64,000 bases of DNA from Pristionchus mayeri (Eukaryota > Nematoda > Chromadorea > Rhabditida > Neodiplogasteridae), in the NCBI GenBank assembly GCA_036245805.1, contig BTRK01000001.1, forward strand, positions 7,812,001 through 7,876,000. Reading direction: 5' to 3'. A program made the translations under genes and the position numbers. The notes below the pieces were generated by a model. That model saw only the letters and a program-made list of their open reading frames with translations, had not been told where the DNA came from and ran no database searches. Shown here in pieces: positions 39,313-48,300 of this stretch. Position 1 is the stretch's first letter. The number at the start of each line of letters is the position of its first letter.

Positions 39313-42300
39313 CTCAGCAGTGACTGCAGCACGAATACGCGGTGACAGTCGCTGCAAATGCAGCACTTTTAGGAGCAAATGGCTAGCCTCTCTCCAATAA
39401 GTTCCCATCACAATCAAGCATCGACTATCAAACCACACAGAAAGGCTATATAGAAAGTGAGTTTGTGTTCCAGAAAATCACAACTCAATCAGAGTTCTCC
39501 CTCTTAAATTGGCCTTTGTTAAGTGGCATTATTTTAGCGTGCAAACGATATTCATAGACACAACGCCCACCGCAGAAATAAAAGAGCTATGAACCAGGCA
39601 TGAAATAGGAAAGTGGCGGGATGATGATGCAAAACCGCTAACCATGTACTCCTCACTCGTCGCCGCCATATCCGAGAAGTCGTTGAGTCTGCGATAATGT
39701 CGGGCCAGTTCTTCTCTCAACTCGGCCAGCTTGGATGATGCAGCAGCTGCTGCAGCTGCAGATGGCATCTCAGCTTCAGTGCGGCTGCAAAGATTCGTGG
39801 TGGCATAACCACAATTTTAACAACAAATTAGATGGTACAGTGAGATATGTTAACTAGATAGTTATGAAACGCGGAAATATCTGCTTGAAAAAATACCATA
39901 CCTGCCTGAGTTTCATGAAAACTATCTCCAGTCTGATCGTTGAGCAAATGCGCGTAAATAACAGAATTACTATAGACAAGTGAGCAGTACGTCAATGTAC
40001 AGTTTTGCTATGCCCACTCCACTTTAGGTTACCAAATCCATATCTAAATTTCCCTTTATTTCCGAAAAATGAGAACATTATCTATACTGTAGTCTACCGT
40101 ACCCTTAGTCGATTCCTGTCTTCATCCTTATCAGTCTGAAGATTCATACATACTATAACTGCTCTGATCATTGAACGAATACGTGTGATAGAAGTAGTAC
40201 CTACGGCTACTCAGATGACTCATATGATGACGTCATCGCTGACGTCACTGATTATCTGTGATATCAGTGACGTCAACGTTGACGCCACCGAGTCATCTGA
40301 ATCTGAGTAGCCTTCTGAATCCTGTCGACGACTTCTGAATCCCGTCAACGACTTCTGAATCCTGTCGACGACTTCTGAATCCTTTCGATGTTTTCTGAAT
40401 CCGAGTGTCCTTCTGAATACTGTCGATGACTTCAGAATCCGATGACGTCATCCTTCCGGGGACCCGTGTCACTTCTTTTGCCGGATTTTTGCTGGGTTCG
40501 AACCCCTGTCCCACGGGCGGTGGTACTAGTTACTTACCATTCGGCTATAAGGTGCATCTGCTCAAGAAGCGATAGGTGAGCACAAGTACCTGCGCCCCTC
40601 TACCATCGCTCGCTAAAGGAGAGGGTTTTTGCCAGATTTTCCAACGGATTCGAACCTGCGTAGTGGTGCGTCTTGACCAAAACCATACACCACTACACCA
40701 TGGAGAGCATTCGTCAGGGAGCCTACGAGTGAATACACATACCCATTCCCCCTTAGGACACCCAGTGGAGCATAGTGTCGCGCCACCGGACCTACCGTAC
40801 CCAGATGCCCGAAATACCGTTTAGTGGGAGGGAGATTTGAAGCCAACCCGTACCGTAACTTTGTAGCGCCCAACCTACCGTACCTGGCACCACGTGAGAA
40901 TTTTAAATACCTACCGTAGCCAAAACCCTGAGACGTATTCAAATGCCTACCGTAACAGAGGAAGTGGAAGCGCAGAGTCGCTAGTATTATTTCGCCCCAT
41001 TTACTGGATTTAGTACACATTGTAGAGATCTCCTCTCCATACTTATTAACGCAATAAGAGAGAGCGACATATCAGGAGAACTGAGGAGACGGTACCGTAG
41101 GTTGTCGCCACTCGACTGCGGAGCAGTCGAGGGGTGACTCGACGCCTGCGGCGTCGCAGGGTACGCGCCAAAGGCGCGTTGGCCGGTCTAGGTTGTTCAA
41201 CATCGAATAAATTATAGTGAATTGAAAATCTTTATCAGCAATCATTTTTTCCATGGCATAGGGTTAGTCCATTGGTTGATTCTGCCGAGTGGTCGATTCG
41301 CAGTCAAAGTACTATCCGTGTATGCGGTGCCTTGACGGGTTTGGGACGGTGTGAGATTCTGGGCAGGTGGGACACAGTGATGGCGTTTCTTCTTCTCCCG
41401 AGGTGCATTCTTGCCCATGTCAGCTGTAGATGGACAATCTTGTCGTCGTTACTGGCGTTGTTCTTCTTCTTCTTGTTGTTGTTGTTCTCGTAGCACTTCT
41501 CGTTGTCTTTTCCCTGGCCTTCCTGGTGGGGTTACCATTGTAAACCCGTCGTCGTCGTCGCTGTCAAGTTCCCCTGTTGACTGTTCGTTCGCAGTACTGT
41601 ACAATGAAGCTTCTGTTGACATGCGTTGCCTGATACTTCTGTCCACGACGTCATCTTCAAGCGGTACTTCGGCTTTATCGGCTTCCCTTGGTTCAGTTTA
41701 GGTACTAGCTATCAGTTGAGACGTGAGCGTTGGCAGTTGAATGCGCATAGCGGAATCCTTAGGTATACCCTCCTTGAAACGGCTAATCTTGTTCAGGAGA
41801 TCCTCATAAAGAGCTAGTTTGGTAGAAGTGTCGATAGTCTTGTCGTTTAATATTGTAGTGAGTTCTTCATACATCTTCTCCACTTGTGCATCTTCTTTGG
41901 AGAGTACGAGGTAGGGGACGAGCTTATACTTGTTCATTGCGATTGAATAAGACTAAGTAGAGCAAGAGCAGCAGGAATTACAGCAGTGAGGAAACCTCCT
42001 CCGAATTGAATGAGCTCACGCGAACACTTGGCGATTTCCCGAATCACTGGTAGATGTTTGCAAATGGATTTCTTCTCCTTGCAAGTAAAAGGAATATGCG
42101 AAAGGTCGAAGAATCTGGATTACACAAGTGAGCTCTGCCAATGTAGTCTTTCCAATTAAATTAGGATTTTTAGAGAGCTCAGAAAGAAACAACCGGTTCT
42201 TATGAAGTCTACGCATCAAATAAATCAAATTTGTGATTCCTCCTTAACCACTCCCTCACATAAACGTCGTCGTTGTTGATTCTAGCAAAATGATTTACAA

Positions 42301-45300
42301 TTGATACGAAAGACCGCCCTCTACTCTGCATGTGAATGTGGTACACTGCGAACGCACCGCATGTTACCTCAGATGGCGATTGATGAGGTACATTGTTGAA
42401 GTAAATGTGTTGAAACGTCATACAGAATTTCAGTATGAGACCCTTCGGAGGTTGTCCGAAACTGTCAAAGAAGTAGCACTTTCTCTCGACTACAAATATC
42501 GATTGCCAGTGCAGTCCTCCGTACTTTGAGTTTATTTTATCCGTGTTCACACACAAAGAAAATTTGCCTGGTAAGGATTGTGGTTTAGGAAGTTGATCAC
42601 AGGCAAAAATCCCAACAAAATAGCGAGCTGTAATTGGATCATTCAGTAGAATAGAGTCTAGTTGGTTAGTATTCATGAAAATATTAACTAGTCGAACCGT
42701 TGGGCACGGTTGTTCTTAACACACTGGTCACAGACGTCGAGTGTGATCTTCTGGGTACCGTTAACGTGGGGGAGACGAGATTCGTCTTCTCTGAACTTCT
42801 TCCAGCACATAGGACACAGAAGGATCTGCACTGCCCTAGTGTTCGCACTCCACTGCTTGCGGGTCTGAATAGTATCGTCTAGGGTATTAGAAAACTTCAG
42901 AAGCTCACCATGGTTGCTGCCTTGTAGCGAGACTGTTCACTCTTAGGTCCGCTTCTAGGGCCATTCGAAGTGTACGTCTGAGCTGATGAGTGTTTCAGAG
43001 GTGGGAAATTGTTCATATCGGGGACATTAGCTAGTCCTCCAGTGACCATATCGGCGAAAGTGGTAGGGGTAGAAGACGAGTTGAAGTTTCCGGAGGAGCA
43101 GTCAGGAAAGCACGTTTCGGACATTTGAATGTGGTAGAATGACCTAGATATTTGAATGAGCTCCTAATGAGAGAGTGAGAGACACAGACTTGCAAATACG
43201 AAATAGAGTATAAAATTGAGAGAGTCAACTCCGCCCACCCGCTCATAGGGGTATAAATAGGTTGGACTTTCGCCAATTCCAACTCGGTACTTTGGTTCCT
43301 TCAACATCGTCTCCCGACTACCCCAAGCATGACAGCACGCAAACGTTCTTCGTCCAACTCTCCTCCTCGGAAGATGACTAAGACTGCAGTAGCTCTTGTA
43401 AGTACTTCGATTGCATACAAGTTGACATGTGAACATTCCAGCTTCAGAAGCACGAATTCAAGCCTCCGAAGGATGACGACCCATCTGCCGAGTTCGATCA
43501 GAAGTACATCGCCCATCCTCAGCATCCTGTCATCGTACACATGTGTACTAACTGTATTCGTCTGGCCAAGAATTGTGATCGTAAGGTCCGCGAAGGAGGT
43601 CAACGCTGTCTGGTCCTTCCTCTCTGTAGGAGCTGCATTTTCACCAACCGCCGATGTTCACAGACCGTTTTCTTCAACATAATTCTTAAGAACCTCCATG
43701 ATCAGGTGAGGGAGGAGAGTGGGGAGTACAGTGATGATGGTGATGATGAGGATGAGGAGATCATCAAGACTATACTTAAGAAGTAGAAGTTGGATCCGAA
43801 TTGTATATCTATAACTGAATTGATATACGTCTATTGTCTTAAAGTTAATCAGTCACCTAAATAAATAAGTCATTATACTATATTTAATTCGTATTGAGCG
43901 GTCGTAATGTCACGTTCTGTGTATGATTCATCCAAAGAGGATTGGACTAACCTTTTCATGCAAACATCTGTATTGACGGGTAGAGGCGGAAAGATCTCCT
44001 TTTTCACAGGAGTTCGACCTCAGTATGGATCTGGTATCGGGGGTATTCTTAGGTCTCTATTCCGTCTCATACCTTCATTCCTCTCAAGTCCTGTAGGACA
44101 GAACTTGGTCAGCGCCGGTGCAAACATTGTGAATGACATCAACAATGGTGCACGCTTCAAAGATAGTGTGAAGAGTCAAGCACGGTCTACTGTTCGTAAC
44201 TTGACTGGTGTCGGAAAAAGGCGAAAGTACACGGAGCAAAAGGGTTCCGGTATTCCTAGACCAATAGGATACATCAGAAGCTCCACCCCTCACCAAAAGA
44301 AGAAGGGAAACCAGACAAAAATGGCCACGCCCACAAACATTATCAGAAGGGCCTTCATTCGATAGTGTTCCTTCACAGAAGCAGGTGGTAGTCAGCATGA
44401 TCCCACTCCTCACCTACATCGAACAACAGTTTCCCTTCTGGCGTCTCCTCAATCGTCGCGAGCGCATTCAAGCCCTTCATGGAATCCTGCCTACCATCGA
44501 TGTCGGAGTCGAGCCTGTACGTACTGCCTTCAACAACTTCCCCGGGGACCCCGTCGTTCTCTTGGATACCTACGTAGCCCTTGACTCGCACTACACTCGT
44601 ATTCGTAGCGCTAGAGGTCTGACAAGTGTATTCAACCATGCAAGCTGTTGTGTAAAGGCCCTGGCCTTGTACCCCATAGTCAATTAGCATACGTGCAGAC
44701 TAGACTATCCCCCGTTGTCTCGAGTTGCACTCTCGCCCTCCTCTCCCCTCTCTCCATTAACATGTCCCATTTACATGTGACCTCGTGTCTATTTAAGGAT
44801 GAGTCCTCCCCATTCTATGGTCTCTGTGCGCAAGCTTCGTTGAAGAGTGTAACGCCTTGAGTTGCGGTCGACTCCTTTCAATAGTAGCAATGCAACAAGT
44901 ACGATAGACAGAAAACCGGCTAGTACTGCTTTGGATGTTGGGCAGAAATATGCGACTGTGTCGCTACTGAATTCAGTGATGTCGGTTGATTCTTTTCGCT
45001 CATACACAATACGTTCGCCAGAACCTGTTGTGATCAGGTAGGAAGCCTCTCTGACTTCGAGGTCTCGACAAGGACGAATTTCACTGCCCGGTTCACATCC
45101 AGAAAAGGAACAAAGGTCGCCAGTAACAGAGGAGATCCACCACAATTTTCTCGTAAAATCGTCATAACTGAAACAGCCTACATAATCAGATATCATTTCA
45201 ATCTTATTCTCAAGATTGGTGGATAAACGTTTGTGGTACAAAGAACCATTCACTTGAAAGAAATATTCAAAATCTGAAATGACATTATAATTCTCAACTG

Positions 45301-48300
45301 TACCAAACAATTTATCAATCGTCCTATCTCCTTTAACAATTTCAGTTATATGGTTAGAGAAGTTGACCATTGTTTCGGGAAAGGTTCTAATTGGTAGTGA
45401 AATAGAATAGTGTAATACAATTGAGATGAGATAATACACCATCAACATCTTTGTATAAAAGATTCGAGTGAAAATGACCAATCGATATTTAGAGATCACC
45501 ACCCCTAGAAGAAGGGGACGTGACTCCTCCCCCTCTTACCGCGCCCTTCCCTATTCCGTATTCTCACTCTCGCTAGTGATTAGTTGCCGAAAGAAGGGAG
45601 ACTAGCGGCTCTGCGCTTCCACTTCCTCTGTTACGGTAGGCATTTGAATACGTCTCAGGGTTTTGGCTACGGTAGGTATTTAAAATTCTCACGTGGTGCC
45701 AGGTACGATAGGCTCGGTGGTGCGCTACAAAGTTACGGTACGGGTTGGCTTCAAATCTCCCTCCCACTAAACCGTTTCTCGGGCATCTGGGTACGGTAGG
45801 TCCGGTGGCGCGACACTATGCTCCACTGGGTGTCCTATGGGGGAATGGGTATGTGTATTCACTCGTAGGCTTCCTGCCGAATGCTCTCCATGGTGTAGTG
45901 GTGTATGGGTTTTGGTCAATACGCACCACTACACAGGTTCGAATCCGCTCTAGCAAAACCCTCTCCTTTAGCGAGCGATGGTAGAGGGGCGCAGGTACTT
46001 GTGCTCACCTATCGCTTCTTGGGCAGATGCATCTCATAGCCGAATGGTAAGTAACTAGTACCACCGCCCGTGGGACAGGGGTTTGAACCCAGCAAAAATC
46101 CGGCAAAAGAAGTGACACGGGTCCCCGGAAGGATGACGTCATCGGATTCTGAAGTCATCGACAGTATTCAGAAGGACACTCGGATTCAGAAAACATCGAA
46201 AGGATTCAGAAGTCGTCGACAGGATTCAGAAGTCGTCGACGGGATTCAGAAGTCGTCGACAGGATTCAGAAGGCTACTCAGACTCAGATGACTCGATGAC
46301 GTCAACGTAGACGTTCTGATATCACAGATAATCGGTGACGTCAGCGATGACGTCATCATATGAGTCATGTATCTGAGTAGCCGTAGGTACTACTGATAGA
46401 AGTTGCAATGGACAAGTGAGCAGTGTTATTAAGCCAACTCCACATTAGATTATCATAACCCTCAATATTTTTACCTATTTATTATATTTCAAGAAAGAGA
46501 ATATTGTCCAAACAGACAATACTGTAGCAGCCTACCGTACCCTTCGTCTATTCCCCTCCTTCTCGGCGACAGAATCCCCCAACGCAGGGCTTCTGCCACC
46601 TCCCGAGCTTCCGTCGACCTCGCTATCGTCTCCTGCACTTGCCGTGCCAGCTCTGCGCGGGATCTGTAGTTCAAAGATCAAAGATTAAATATTGACTACT
46701 GTATTCACTCCCACTCTTATTTTTGCATACTCTCTCACTCCTTTTCCCGTGATTATGCACGCGAACCAAGTCAAATAATATCACAGGTGATGCTTAGCTT
46801 TAATGTATCGCTTAAATCTCGTCTCGTTTACACTAATCTCGTAATACCGAACTCAGTCACCTCAAAACCCTAGCTACAACCTATCAATGGAACGCAAAAG
46901 TGCCAGCCTGACACGTCTTTCCCAGTCATGCACGCTATCAATTCTGTGATCAACGAATAGGTGTAACAGACGTGTACTATGGATAAGTGAGCAGTGTTGC
47001 CATGCCGACTCTACTTTAGATTACCACACACAAATTTTTTGTCTAAATTTCCTCAATTTCTAATTTAAAAAATGAATTAACGTAGTTTACCGTACCTATC
47101 TGACATGATTTCCCTTGTCAGAGCTTGCGACTCCACCATAACTGCCCTCGACCTCGCCAGCGTCTCCTGCAGTCGCTGTGACGCCGCGCGGTATCTAAAT
47201 GCCAAAGATCAAAGATCAAATAATGACTACTGTAACCACTAATTCCGTGCGTACACCATTGTCGCAGGGATAAATCTCAGTTAATACATCACCTACTCAT
47301 CTCGTCTCGTCTCAGTAATCTCACTATACCTTACTCTCTTATCTCGTTTCGTCTACCGTAATCTTTCTCTACCGTACTATCCCACCTCGTGTCGTCTACC
47401 GTAATCCCTCATCTCGTCTTGTCTACAGTAATCTCTCTCTACCGTACTCTCTCACCTCGCTCCATCGTCGTCCGCGTCGTATGATAAAACGCGTTGACGC
47501 GCCTCGGGCGTATTGGGCGCAGGGATGCGCCTGCAATCGACAACTGACTGAAGTCAGACCATCGCCAAGCGCTACAGTACCCCCAATATCCTGCGGGCAA
47601 ATTCTACCGTATCCCGAGGTACTCGAAGCTACCGTAATCCACTCACAAAGCGGGCGGCAGCCTGTCGGGTCTGGGTCGAGCGTCAGAAGACGTCGGCGTT
47701 GAGGGCGCAGTGAAGACTCTCTCTGTAACTTGTCCAATTAGCGAAGCAGTAAATTGAGCGACATGGTTAGCTATCTGAGGTTTCACTGATATTATGAAGG
47801 TCGAAATAGTGTCTCCATCTATTGTGAGGCGCGTAGCCAACGGTAAAATAACTATTCAAAGCATTAGGCGAATTTAGCTTGCAGGTTGAGGTTTCATCGA
47901 TATTATGAAGTTAAAATTGTTTTAATAGTACAGACATCGAATAGAATCAAAAAAATAAATATAAACATCTGGCCGGTTAGGCTCGGGAGGCTGAGGTTTC
48001 ACTCAGACCTCTTGGCCATGCACTCTATCAAGGTGTGCCCATGACCGCAGTGTATTGTTCTAAAAAATGGCTTTCTTCGAACATTCGAGTCGATATTTCA
48101 AGAATCGATATTTCGGATCATCCTTTCGGTCGAAAATTTCTTTGTTTCCCGGGGTCATGTTTCCAATGTTTAAGTTCCGCGCGATCATTTTGACAGAGTT
48201 GTGCCATCCTCCTTGCAGTATTACAGAGAACGGGTTTTAATTCCTTCCAGATGGAGGCCGGTTTCAGCGATATTTAAAGATGATAGATCTAGCTTTCAAA

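Larger units (their letters stand above)
40193..40985 (+). repeat. Left terminal inverted repeat of the Maverick
   Basis: It matches the reverse complement of 45601-46394 with some substitutions and small indels. The outer part holds TGACGTCA palindromes, then a 20-bp tandem repeat, then two tRNA-like modules, then TACCGTA-rich sequence. Confidence 0.93.
40193..46394. mobile_element. 6.2-kb Maverick/Polinton-type element
   Basis: The element starts AGTAGTACC and ends GGTACTACT. It is flanked by the 6-bp duplication GATAGA (40187-40192 and 46395-46400), matching the AG..CT ends and 6-bp target duplication known for Mavericks/Polintons. Terminal inverted repeats are about 793 bp. Coding content supports the assignment: an adenovirus-type cysteine protease, a minor-capsid-like protein and small Maverick-associated proteins. 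Usual Mavericks are 15-20 kb and carry protein-primed DNA polymerase B, integrase, packaging ATPase and major capsid; none is present here. It is probably a deletion derivative or satellite element moved by a full-length relative. Confidence 0.92.
45601..46394 (-). repeat. Right terminal inverted repeat of the Maverick
   Basis: Inverted copy of 40193-40985, ending GGTACTACT before the GATAGA duplication. Confidence 0.93.

Noticed and set aside
44373..44690. Minus-strand 105-codon frame starting with ATG
   Set aside because: It overlaps the plus-strand 96-codon frame, which has the stronger codon bias and follows its neighbours' direction. It cannot be fully excluded.
46030..46092. Functional tRNA genes in the Maverick TIRs
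   Set aside because: A and B boxes are present, but acceptor and other stems do not pair well, so only tRNA-like status is supported.
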